The position numbers and the translations under genes were made by a program. The notes below the pieces were generated by a model. It did not search any database and had not been told where the DNA came from. It saw only the letters and a program-made list of their open reading frames with translations. Positions 35,153 to 44,800 of a DNA stretch of 64,000 bases are shown piece after piece (positions within the stretch are counted from its first letter, which is position 1; each line of letters opens with the position of its first letter). This DNA comes from Solirubrobacter deserti (GTDB lineage: Bacteria > Actinomycetota > Thermoleophilia > Solirubrobacterales > Solirubrobacteraceae), in the NCBI RefSeq assembly GCF_003344625.1, contig NZ_QPKJ02000006.1:1-64000 (forward strand). The letters are read 5' to 3'.

Positions 35153-38100
35153 TTGCCGCCCGGGTTCTCGCCGATCAGGGTCGCGAAGCGCAGCAGGTAC
35201 TCGTCGGAGGTGCCTCCGTCCGGGTCGGCGACGTGGTCGCTCTGAACCGCCACATCCGTGTCGGTCGGGCCTTCCCAGAACGGCGCGAGCCGCCCCAGCC
35301 CGCCCTGCGCGACGAGGTCGCCCACGAGGTCGACGCATGAGCGCGTTCCGCCCAAGCGCGACCAGTCCGCGTCCGTCGCCGGGGCGACCGGCGCCGTCAC
35401 CCCGGTCAAGGACGCGAGCAGCGCCTGGCGGAAGGTGCGGATGCGGGCGCTCGCGCCGCCGCCGTCGGTCGTACGGTCGAAGCCGACGATGTCCACGCCG
35501 TCGTCGAACGTCATGCCGCGCCGGCGCCAGTGGGAGGTGCCGACCAGCGCCCACGCGTCGTCGACGACCACGGTCGTGGAGCGGATCGCGACGGCGCGGC
35601 CCGGGAAGCCGTTTGGGTGGAACGCGACCACGCGCGCCGGGTCGACGTCTTTGAGCACCTGCAGCGCCGCGTTGCGGGCCTTGAACGCCTGCCGCACCCA
35701 GCCGCCGTAGAGCGGGTCGGCGTCGGGCCAGCGCGGGACGCACACGAGCACGAGCAGTGACTGCTGCTCGTTCATGCGCAGCGCGAGCTCGGCCACGAGG
35801 TCGAGCTCGTGTGGCGCGGCGGGCCCGGGCGGGTCCTTCTCGTGCTTGGTGGCCGAGAACGCGGGCGAGCTGATGAACACGAGGTCGCGCGCCTGGCGGA
35901 CGGCGCGCCGCAGCGCCCACTGGGCGTCGCGCGAGCCGAAGCGCTGGGTGTGGAACTCGCGCCGGATCTCGCGGACGATCTGCGCCTCGTTGGTGAGGTC
36001 GACGTCGTCCACGTCGTCGGGGTCGAAGCCGAACTTCTGCACGATCACGTCGATCAGGTCGTTGATCGACGCGTCGGCGGCCGGGATGTCGTCGATCAGG
36101 GCGAGCTCGGGCGACTCGCACTTGACCGCGATCGTGCGCAGCACGGCGGCGGCACACGAGCGCGGCGCCGTCTGACCCGCGGGCGCGGTGTCGTTCGCGG
36201 GCTCGGCGGGCGCCGCCCAACCCGTGTTGGCCACCACGGGCAGCCAGCCGACGCCGGCGCTCGCCAGGAAGGGCAGCAAGGGCTGCGCGCGCCGCGCCGC
36301 GATCTGCGCGACGTCGAACGCCGCCGCCCCGTCCACGCGCACCCCGGCGGCGTGCACGTCCGGCCCGGCCGGGTTCCCGGGGTTGCCCAGCGCGTGCATC
36401 GCGCTGCGCGTCTCGCGCGCCCAGCGCCCGCCGCTGACGACGGCGTCCCAGGTCATCGGCGCGGCCGTGTCCCCCGTGCCGACCGTCAGCAGCGACGCAA
36501 AGCGAGCCTGGGTCGGCAGCCGCGGCCCTTCCCGCGGGTCGCTCTCGCCCCCGAGCCGGCGCAGCATCTCCAGGATCGACGTCGGCAGCGCCGGGTCCAC
36601 CTCCGGCGCCGGGATGCCGAACACGGGCGCCGCCGCGACCGCCTTCAGCACCGCCCCGTTCCCCGCCATCGGGTCGGGCGTGCCGAAGGCGTCGACCGGC
36701 GTCGCGCCGCTCGGCGCCCCGATCGGCACGATCACGTTGCCGAACGTGCGCGTCGCGTTCATCCGGTCCGTCACGACGAGGTCGAAGATCAGCCGGCGGC
36801 CGGGCGGCTGCACGGCGCCGACGGGCAGGTCGAGCGGGTTCGTCAGCAGCAGCGAGAACGCGTTGTTGTCAGCCACGACGTGCGCGGCGCCGTCGCCGCG
36901 CAGGAAGCTCGGCGCCGGCCCGATCGACTCGATGCGCTTGAACACCTGGGGGTACACGCGCACGTGCCAGTCGAGCGGGATGGTCCCGCCCGGGAAGGTC
37001 AGCAGCACGTCCTGGTCGCCCGACCAGGACGCCACCAGCCCCGTGTCGGGCTGCCCGGACGGCGGCGCCCCGCCGCCCAGCGCCACCGGGAACGCCGGCC
37101 AGTGCCCGCCCGGCAACCCGACGCCGTCGTCGATCACCGGCGAGGACGCGAACGCGAGCCCCTGCCAGCCCGCCCCGATCGCCCCCAGCACGCTGCCCGA
37201 CGCGCTCAGCACGTCGACTCCGTCGACCAGGAAGTCGAGCCGCACGCGGTCACGCACCGCGGGCCGGAACTCCTCCGGGATCGCCTGGTCCGCGCCGTCG
37301 ATCCCGTAGACGACCGTGTTGGAGCGGTTGCCCAGCAGGTGCCACTTGAGGTCGACCGCGGTCACGCGCAGGAACTGGCGCGCGATCCCCGCGGGCACGC
37401 CGGCGGGAACGGTCAGCGTCGTGCGGTCGAGCACGCCGTTGTGCGTCCACCCCACCCGGATCCGCGCGGCGCCGTCGCCGGAAGCCGGGATGCCGATGCC
37501 ATCGGCCGCGTTGAGCGCGACGAGCCCGACCGCGTCGCCGGAGTCGGTGCCCGACACGAACTTGCGCGGCGCGAGCGAATCGACGGCCCGGAACGGCGCG
37601 CCGTGCGGATCGACGACCTGCACGACGATCCCGGTCGCCTTCCCGGCGATGCTCGTGACGCCGCCCGGCGTGTTGAGCACGCCCAGCGGCGCGAGCGCGG
37701 GGAACGCCGTCGCCAGGTCGTTGAACAGCGCCGCGACCGCGACGGGGTCGACGATCAACCCGCGCGCGTCGTGGAAGCTCATCACCGGCGTGTCGGCCGG
37801 GTCGATGTCGATCGACTCGCCGGGCGCGAACCAGCGCGCGGTCAGCGCCGGGTTGGTGGCGCAGCGCACGACCATCGTGTGCGGCACCGGCCGGATCGGT
37901 CCGGCGGCGCCCAGCCGCGTCGCCACGAGCTGGTCCAGCCGCGTCGCCGCCTGCGGGTGCAGCCGCAGCACGGCGCCGATCCCGGTCAGCGGCAAGCCGC
38001 TCACGTCATAGACCCCCGCGCGCCGCAGGTCGGCGACCCACGTCCGGATGCCGAGGAACGGCGGGCGCGCGCCGCCGCCGGGCGTCATCGTGAGCGTCAG

Positions 38101-38241
38101 CGCGGCATTGTCGAACGTCGCGTCCGCGTTCGACCACGACGGCCCCAGCAGCGGCACCGTCAGGCCCAGCGCGAGCAGCCCGTCGTCCGTCAGCCGCTGC
38201 TGCGCGTCGTTGGGCGTGATCACGGGCGGCAGGGCGGTCAT
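35149..38241 (-). CDS. Giant-operon gene C: 1030-residue protein with degenerate PLD-like domain
   Basis: No signal peptide or membrane span. Residues 1-650 are of unknown family, beta-rich, with possible Ig-like modules (GVTSIAGKATGIVVQVVDPHGAPF, RRLIFDLVVTDRMNATRTF). Residues about 750-940 resemble a phospholipase D lobe: ALRRAVRQARDLVFISSPAFSA, then RSTTVVVDDAWALVGTSHWRRRGMTFDD, aligning with the second HxKxxxxD motif. The His is replaced by Arg and the Lys by Thr, so classical catalysis is unlikely. ATG overlaps the stop of gene B (ATGA) after GGAGGTG, so coupled translation. Possibly a structural or binding part of a complex with A and B. Confidence 0.75.
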   Translation of the reverse strand: MTALPPVITPNDAQQRLTDDGLLALGLTVPLLGPSWSNADATFDNAALTLTMTPGGGARPPFLGIRTWVADLRRAGVYDVSGLPLTGIGAVLRLHPQAATRLDQLVATRLGAAGPIRPVPHTMVVRCATNPALTARWFAPGESIDIDPADTPVMSFHDARGLIVDPVAVAALFNDLATAFPALAPLGVLNTPGGVTSIAGKATGIVVQVVDPHGAPFRAVDSLAPRKFVSGTDSGDAVGLVALNAADGIGIPASGDGAARIRVGWTHNGVLDRTTLTVPAGVPAGIARQFLRVTAVDLKWHLLGNRSNTVVYGIDGADQAIPEEFRPAVRDRVRLDFLVDGVDVLSASGSVLGAIGAGWQGLAFASSPVIDDGVGLPGGHWPAFPVALGGGAPPSGQPDTGLVASWSGDQDVLLTFPGGTIPLDWHVRVYPQVFKRIESIGPAPSFLRGDGAAHVVADNNAFSLLLTNPLDLPVGAVQPPGRRLIFDLVVTDRMNATRTFGNVIVPIGAPSGATPVDAFGTPDPMAGNGAVLKAVAAAPVFGIPAPEVDPALPTSILEMLRRLGGESDPREGPRLPTQARFASLLTVGTGDTAAPMTWDAVVSGGRWARETRSAMHALGNPGNPAGPDVHAAGVRVDGAAAFDVAQIAARRAQPLLPFLASAGVGWLPVVANTGWAAPAEPANDTAPAGQTAPRSCAAAVLRTIAVKCESPELALIDDIPAADASINDLIDVIVQKFGFDPDDVDDVDLTNEAQIVREIRREFHTQRFGSRDAQWALRRAVRQARDLVFISSPAFSATKHEKDPPGPAAPHELDLVAELALRMNEQQSLLVLVCVPRWPDADPLYGGWVRQAFKARNAALQVLKDVDPARVVAFHPNGFPGRAVAIRSTTVVVDDAWALVGTSHWRRRGMTFDDGVDIVGFDRTTDGGGASARIRTFRQALLASLTGVTAPVAPATDADWSRLGGTRSCVDLVGDLVAQGGLGRLAPFWEGPTDTDVAVQSDHVADPDGGTSDEYLLRFATLIGENPGGN

Positions 38242-41200
38242 GACACCTCCACGTCGATCGTGTGGGAGCGCCCGTCCGGCGCCGTGAGCCGGAGCTTGAA
38301 CGCCTTCACCGGCACGCGCGCGAGCACGGCGTAGGCGCGCTTGCGCCCACCCGCTCCGCGCCGCACCTGCAGCGGCTCGTTGCCCGGCGGCTGGCCCTGG
38401 TCGCGCGGGATGTCCGGCAGCGCGATCTCGAGCAGCAGCGTCTTGGCGAGCGGCGGGCCGAACGGCGGCTTGACCACGACCGCCGTCCCTCGGTCCCGCG
38501 ACGGCACCAGCGCGCCCGGGCGCTCGACGACCGGGAACGGCTTGACCACCGCCGCGCTCTCGGGCGTCGCCTGCACGCGCAGCATGTACGCGAGCCCGTG
38601 GTAGCGCTCCAGCGGCGCGTCGCACGCGAACTGGAGCACGATCCCGCCCGGCGTCTTCGACAGCTGCGGCGACAGCAGCTCCGGCGCGGGCAGGACGGAC
38701 CCCGCGGGCACGTGCAGCGTGCGCGTGCGCGACCGGCCGAGCGGGTCGATGACGCGCACGGAGACGTCGATCGCCGGGTCGTTCACGGCCCGTCGCACCA
38801 GCGCGCGGAACGACCCGCCGCCCACGCGGAAGAACCCGTTCTCGCTTGCCCCCGGCGGGTCGGTGGGCGCGCGCCCGAGCTCCCCGAAGTACGAGAACAG
38901 CGGGTCGGCCGCGCCGACCGAGCGCACCACCACTTCCAGTTTGTGGGGCCCGAGCGCCGTCGGCGCGAGCGGTGCGGTGGTCGTCCAGTCCAGCTGCACG
39001 TCGGCGGCGGCGCTGCCCGGCCACGAGGTGGTGATCGCCGACAGGTTCGGGTCTCCGGCGGGCGGCGTCACCACCGACACCGGGTTCGACGGCGCCGAGC
39101 GCCCGCGGACCAGCCCGCGCTCGGCGATCTTGTACGGCAACGGCCCGCCCGTGTCGAACTCCTCGTCGGCCCACGCGACCGCCCGGTACCAGACGCGCTT
39201 CCAGCTACCGCCGGGCACGTCGGTGCACGTGAACGTGTCGCCGTTGACGTTCCAGGCCGGGTTCAGCGGCGGGCCCATGGTGTCCAGCGAGCGCGCGGCG
39301 TCGTCGACCCGCACGCGGTAGAGGTCGACCTCCCCCACGCGGTGCCCGTCGCGCGCGGTGACCGTCAGCTTGACGCTGCCGTCGGCCTTCGCGAGCGCCT
39401 CGAGCATCGGCGGCGCGGGCGTCGCGATCCGCGGCGCGGCGCGCAGGATCACTGCTTCGCGCACGTCCGGCCCGGCCGGCCACGGCCCTTCCACCCCGCC
39501 CGGCGAGAGGGAGACGACCGCGTAGGCGTGGATCGCCGTGGAACCGGCCGGGAGCGCGACATCCAGGCTCGTCCCGGTCAGCGGCTTCGTGTTCACGCGC
39601 GTGAACGGCCGCCGGTCCGGGCTGGCCTCCCACAGGTCCAGCAGCGCCGTCGCGCGGTCCGACAGCGTTGCCGACAGGTCCGGCTCGGGCGCGCCGTAGT
39701 GCGCGAGCATCGTCAGCTCGTCGGAGGTGTAGACGACGTAGCCCGCCGCGCCGTGGGCCACCGGCCAGGAGATCCGCGCGTGCGAGCGCCCCTCGGCGTC
39801 GGGCAGCGACGCGAGCGGGACGAGCTCCGGCGGCACGGGCGGCGCGACCGGGTCCGACGCGTACGCGATCACCGGCGCGCTCGCAGCGGCCGGATGTTCC
39901 GGCGCGATCAGCTCGGTGCCCGAGAGCCACAGCACGAGCCCGATGTGCGGGGTCGCGGTGAAGTTCGCCTGCAGGCCCTCGATCGTGAGCCGGTAGCGCC
40001 GCACGTCCTCGCCCTGCTCGCCCGGGTCGACGGCCTCGTCACCCTCCGGGTTCAGGTAGACGAGATCGCCCTCGCTCTGGACGGCCGCGTCCCCGCCGGA
40101 GAACGTCAGCGTGACCGCCTGGTCCCCGGCGGCGCCCCCGATCGCCCGCTGCAGGACCGCGGGTGCAACGGTGCTGGGCGGCGGCGCGGCCCGGTCGGCG
40201 GCCGCGTACATGCGGCCGACGAGCCGCAGCTCCTTCGGCCGGCGGTCCGTCCAGTCCCACGTGACGTCGACGGTCAGCTCGCCCGTGCACAGCTTGCCGC
40301 TGGCGGGCGCCGTGACCGCCAGCGTCGCAGCGACGATCCGCGGCGCGGGCGTGAGCGGCTGCTGGGCGTCGAACCCGACGCCCAGCCACGGGCTCCAGAG
40401 CGAGAAGATCGACTGGGTCGCCACGGAGTAGCGCACGTTGCGCTCGCCCGGGTTGTTCGGGATCATCAGCCGGCGGTCGGCGAGGTGGACGAAGTTGGAC
40501 TGCGGGTCCTTCTCGGCCTGCCCGGGCGCGATCGGCTTGTGGCCGCCGCTCGGCCGCGGCTCCATCAGCGGCGCGGCCACGGCCGCCGCCGTGTCGTTGC
40601 GCGCCGCGGCGTAGCTCGCGACCCGGATCAGCGTGTTCGACGGCGGCCGGTTCCAGCGCACGATCGCGCTCGCCGCCCAGTCCGCGTCGCGCGCCGCCGG
40701 GGCGATGAACGCCGAGTGCTCGCTCGCGAGCTGCGCGGGCGGGAACGGCGGCAGCGCGGCGATCGGCCGCAGCGCGTAGGCCACGAGCTCGACCGGCGCC
40801 GAGTTGCCGTCGAGGCCCTTCGCGTACGGCGCGGTGATCATCCAGTCCCAGCGCGAGCCGTCGTGGTAGGCCTTGCCCTCCGGCTGGGTGATCTCGGGCA
40901 GGTTGGTGCCGTAGCCGAGCGCGAGGCTCAGGAACGGGTCGGCCGCCGTGGCCACCCGCAGCAGCATCAGCGGCGAGACCTTCGCCTTCGTCGGGTTGGC
41001 GTTCATCGCGTCGCCGTCCAGCGTCGCGGGCGGCGGCACCTCGACGTCCATCAGCGTCGCCGCCTGATCGCGTTGCGGGCGGGTCAGCACCGTCCGCAGC
41101 GCGGGCACGACGTCCTCGTTGACCTCGTCCACCAGCTTGGCCGGGACCGGCGGCTTCCACACCGGCGCCGCGACGCCGGCCATCACCTGCGCGTCCCACC

Positions 41201-41894
41201 CGAACCCGGGCGTGCCGCGGTCGATGCGGCTGATCGCGGCGTCGCGCGGGCTCATGAGCGGCGGCCCGACCGGCCCCTGCGGCGAGAAGTGCGTGCCGAT
41301 CCCGCTCCAGGAGGTGTCGACCGGCATTCCGACGATCTCGACCGGCTGCCAGTTCGGCAGCGCCTCGTACTTGGCCACGGGGATGCCGGTCACGCCCGTG
41401 ACGCTCATCCCGCTCGGGATCAGCAGGCCGTTCATGTAGCCGCCGTGGATCTCGACCGACGTCGCGCCGCCGGGCGCGTGGCTCGTCGTGACCAGCGAGT
41501 ACAGCGACGGCGCGTTCGAGAGGCCGTGGATCGCTCCGCCGCTCGCGCTGTTGATGCTCAGCCGCGCCCACGCCACGGGCTGGTGGAAGAGCACGAGCCG
41601 CCCGCTCAGCAGGAACGTCGCCGTCAGCGAGTAGCCGATCGGCACCTCGGCGCCGCCGGAGAACGACGGCCGCCGCCAGACCGTGAACGGTCCGGTCGGG
41701 AGGCCCACCCCGCGGTCCTTGCCGTCCGGCCCGAGGTTGCCGGCGGCGCCGTTGATGTGCCAGCGCAGGGCGACCACGCGCGGGAACCCGCGCGGCTTGA
41801 CGTCGAGCTTGCGCCGGCGCGCCTCGACGTTCCAGTCGATCATGGCCGCCTCGACGATGAACAGCCGGGGATCGACGATCCGCGTGACGGCCAT
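38238..41894 (-). CDS. Giant-operon gene B: 1218-residue Fn3-like protein
   Basis: Unknown family without signal peptide or membrane spans. The first 480 residues have little internal pattern (VALRWHINGAAGNLGPDGKD, MNGLLIPSGMSVTGVTG). From about 530 beta-sandwich modules appear. One is LTVDVTWDWTDRRPKELRLVG; another is SHARISWPVAHGAAGYVVYTSD, a typical Fn3 strand B-C pair near residue 705. Further modules are VKLTVTARDGHRVGEVDLYRV and ADVQLDWTTTAPL. The C-terminal DGRSHTIDVEVS is again a sandwich edge. Begins one base after the stop of gene A with GGAGGAGG inside A's last codons. Likely binds partner proteins through the modules; no catalytic motif seen. Confidence 0.75.
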   Translation of the reverse strand: MAVTRIVDPRLFIVEAAMIDWNVEARRRKLDVKPRGFPRVVALRWHINGAAGNLGPDGKDRGVGLPTGPFTVWRRPSFSGGAEVPIGYSLTATFLLSGRLVLFHQPVAWARLSINSASGGAIHGLSNAPSLYSLVTTSHAPGGATSVEIHGGYMNGLLIPSGMSVTGVTGIPVAKYEALPNWQPVEIVGMPVDTSWSGIGTHFSPQGPVGPPLMSPRDAAISRIDRGTPGFGWDAQVMAGVAAPVWKPPVPAKLVDEVNEDVVPALRTVLTRPQRDQAATLMDVEVPPPATLDGDAMNANPTKAKVSPLMLLRVATAADPFLSLALGYGTNLPEITQPEGKAYHDGSRWDWMITAPYAKGLDGNSAPVELVAYALRPIAALPPFPPAQLASEHSAFIAPAARDADWAASAIVRWNRPPSNTLIRVASYAAARNDTAAAVAAPLMEPRPSGGHKPIAPGQAEKDPQSNFVHLADRRLMIPNNPGERNVRYSVATQSIFSLWSPWLGVGFDAQQPLTPAPRIVAATLAVTAPASGKLCTGELTVDVTWDWTDRRPKELRLVGRMYAAADRAAPPPSTVAPAVLQRAIGGAAGDQAVTLTFSGGDAAVQSEGDLVYLNPEGDEAVDPGEQGEDVRRYRLTIEGLQANFTATPHIGLVLWLSGTELIAPEHPAAASAPVIAYASDPVAPPVPPELVPLASLPDAEGRSHARISWPVAHGAAGYVVYTSDELTMLAHYGAPEPDLSATLSDRATALLDLWEASPDRRPFTRVNTKPLTGTSLDVALPAGSTAIHAYAVVSLSPGGVEGPWPAGPDVREAVILRAAPRIATPAPPMLEALAKADGSVKLTVTARDGHRVGEVDLYRVRVDDAARSLDTMGPPLNPAWNVNGDTFTCTDVPGGSWKRVWYRAVAWADEEFDTGGPLPYKIAERGLVRGRSAPSNPVSVVTPPAGDPNLSAITTSWPGSAAADVQLDWTTTAPLAPTALGPHKLEVVVRSVGAADPLFSYFGELGRAPTDPPGASENGFFRVGGGSFRALVRRAVNDPAIDVSVRVIDPLGRSRTRTLHVPAGSVLPAPELLSPQLSKTPGGIVLQFACDAPLERYHGLAYMLRVQATPESAAVVKPFPVVERPGALVPSRDRGTAVVVKPPFGPPLAKTLLLEIALPDIPRDQGQPPGNEPLQVRRGAGGRKRAYAVLARVPVKAFKLRLTAPDGRSHTIDVEVS

Positions 41895-41895
41895 C

Positions 41896-44800
41896 TCAGT
41901 CCTCCTCCCACGGAGCCTTGGTGAACGCCACGTCGACGAGCTTGGGCAGATGGTCGCTCGCGCCGGGCCCGTCCAGGTAGCCCTCCTTGAACGCGAGCCG
42001 TTTGAGCACGAGCGAGAGCGTCTTGCCGCGCGAGCCCGGCTTGAGCAGCACGATCGCGCGCTGCCCGCCGGGCGCGCGGACGATCCGCTGCACCACGTCG
42101 TCGGAGCCCGAGCCCTCCTCCGGGAAGATCCAGTCGTCGCGCGTGAGCTCGTAGTGCTTGACGTCGGTGCCGGTGAGCGTCTCGAGCGTGGCGCGCTCGC
42201 GCTCGCGCCACAGGGGCTCGGTGGAATCGATCACGACCGCGGTCGGCTGCGGCGTGCCCGCGCCCTCCCACCACACGATCACGCGCGGCTTGTCCGGCAC
42301 CGGCATCGGCTCCAGCCCTTGCCCGGCGAGCACCTGATCGAGCTCCTCACCCTCGGGCTGGTGGGACGTGAACGCGAGCTTGACCGCGTTCGCCAGCCCG
42401 TTCGGCACGGCGCGATGCGTCACGCGCGAGCCGCGCACGAACGCCGCCATCGCCTCCAGCGACGCGAAGCCGGAGGTCGCGAACGCGCGCCGGAACACCC
42501 GCTCCTCGGTCTTGCCGGTCGTGCCCTCGTCCGGGACGCGCCAGATGTCGAGCAGGTAGTCCGTCGCCGGGTCGAGCGGGATCGGGATCTTCGTCACCGA
42601 GTGGCGCTGACGGTCCTCGTCGACGTCCACGCAGTCCGGGTCGATCACGTCGAGCACGGTCGACTCCCAGGGCGAGAAGATGTCGCCCGGGATCTGCTCG
42701 ACGTTGGCGTTGACGCCCTCGGTGGCGAGCACGATCGGGTACGGGAACGGAAGCTCGTCCGGGTCCGGATGGCGTGCCGAGGCCGCCAGCAGCCGCAGCT
42801 CGAGCGTGTAGCCGTGCGCCTTGAACAGGTCGAACAGGTCGTGCGTGGCGAACGCGATCTGCAGCGGCTCGCCGCCGAACACGTGCCGCTCGCCCTCATA
42901 GGGCAGACACGCCAGCACCCACGGGTCCAGCCGCAGCGGCGCGTCCTCCTGGGTCCTGAACCAGAAGCTCTGCGTCGCGCCGTCGCTCGCGATCTCCCCC
43001 GCGGCGTTGGACGCGTCCGCCGACCACGTCACGTCGACCCGGTAGGCCGTGCCCGGCGTCATCAGCGGCACGTCCGCGCTCTCGGCCCCGAGCGCGGCCT
43101 CCAGCACCTCGTGGTTCTTGGTGACCGTGTGCTCGTCGTGGTCCGAGCGCGCGATCTCGGCCTCGAGCAGGGCCTCGAGCGCGGCGACGTAGTAGATCGG
43201 GCCGCTCAGCGTCTCCTCCTGCTTGCCCTCCGGCGGCATGCCGACGACGATCCGGTCGGCCTTCAGCGCGCCGCCGACGTCCACCAGCACGGCGACGTAC
43301 TGCTCGCTGTCGGGCAGGGCGAGCAGGTGGTTCATCACGAGCGTGACGTCGTCGTCCCACGGCCCGGCGGCGTCGACCCACGGGCTCGGGAGCGTCACCC
43401 AGCTCACGGCCATCGAAGCGTCCACCTGCTCGGCGAACACGATGTCGTCGTCGGGGGTGACGGCGCGCACCACGATCCGCTTGTTGAGCACGCGCTTGTG
43501 CACGAACAGCAGCAGCCGCGCGCGGTCGAACACGCCCGGCTCGAGGATGACGGCGTCGGCGAGGTCACCGGGCTTGAACTTCAGTGCGTCCCAGCGCTTC
43601 TGGATGTCCTGCTCGCGCGCCGGATCGCCGGTCGGCGGCTTGAGCGTGTCGAAGCGCGGCGCGGCGAGGATGCGGCTCGGGCACGTGCGCGCGGGCGCCT
43701 GGGCTTCGGCCACGACGCCGCGCAGCGCCGCGTTGCTCATCGGCACGCCGAGCTTGAGCCGGCGCTGGATGTCGGTGATCGAGAGCCCGCGCTCGTCGAG
43801 CACGTCGGGGGTCTTGAGGCCCTTCACGCGTTCGGTGCCGGGGCGGGCGAGCGCCGGCTTGCCGGGCTCGGGCTGCGGGCAGGCGACGATCGCGCCGACG
43901 ACCTCCGCGGGCAGGATGCCGCGGAACGGGTCGACCATCGGGTCGCCGCAGCGCCAGCGCTCCTCCACGTCCAGCCGGGTCGGCGTCGGCAGCGACCGTA
44001 CGGTCTCCGGCGGGTCCGGCCACGCCTCACCGAACACGATCCAGCCGTCCTCGGACGGGCCGAGCGGCTCGTAGCGGAACGTCCACAGCACGGGCGTCGG
44101 TGGCGCGGCCTGGTAACACACGGTGCCCCAGCGGTCCTTGACCGTCTCGGTCAGCTGCTCGGACGCCTGCAGCGCCTTCGGCGTCGGGTTCGGCACCCAC
44201 GACAGCAGCGCGAGCTGCGCCGCCTCGTTGGCCTCGGTCGGCGGGCGCAGCGTCCACCACGTGGCCGGGCCGCCCGGCTTGGACAGCGGGCCGGCGATGT
44301 CGACCGCGGTCAGCGTGTAGGAGAGCTTGTCCGAGCTGCGCTGGATCTCGCGACCGCCGCCCGAGCCGCCGAGCGCGTCACCGCGGAACTTGAGGTCGTT
44401 CTTCTCGAACGGCGGCGCGGTGAACTCGATGACCGGGATGGCGTTGATCGGAACGACCGGGATCTTCGGGTCGTCCTGGGTCGCCGTGGCCTTGCCCAGG
44501 CCCCCGTCGACGGGCTCGTCGGAAGCCGTGCCGTGCACCAGCGCAGGCGTGCGGCTGACGAGGGTCACGCCGCCCACCAGGGCCGGGATCGCGATGTCCG
44601 GCGGCTGGTCCTCCTCGAGCGTGAAGTCGACGCAGCCCTCGATCTCGAAGAAGAACAGGTCGATCGACCCGCACACCTCGCCGTGGATGCGGTAACCGGT
44701 GGAGTCCGGGTCGTCGGGCAGCTCGCCCAGCCGCACGTTCAGCTCGGCGCTGGCCGAGATCGAGACGATGAACAGGCGCAGCTCGCCGCGGCCGTAGAGG

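Noticed and set aside
38242..39174. Upstream extension of gene C's frame by 311 codons
   Set aside because: Overlaps gene B fully and is Arg/Ala-rich; the ATGA start with GGAGGTG at 38241 fits far better.
38262..41924. A 1220-codon plus-strand frame antisense to gene B
   Set aside because: Shadow of gene B; Arg/Val/Gln-rich low-complexity translation and no ribosome binding site.
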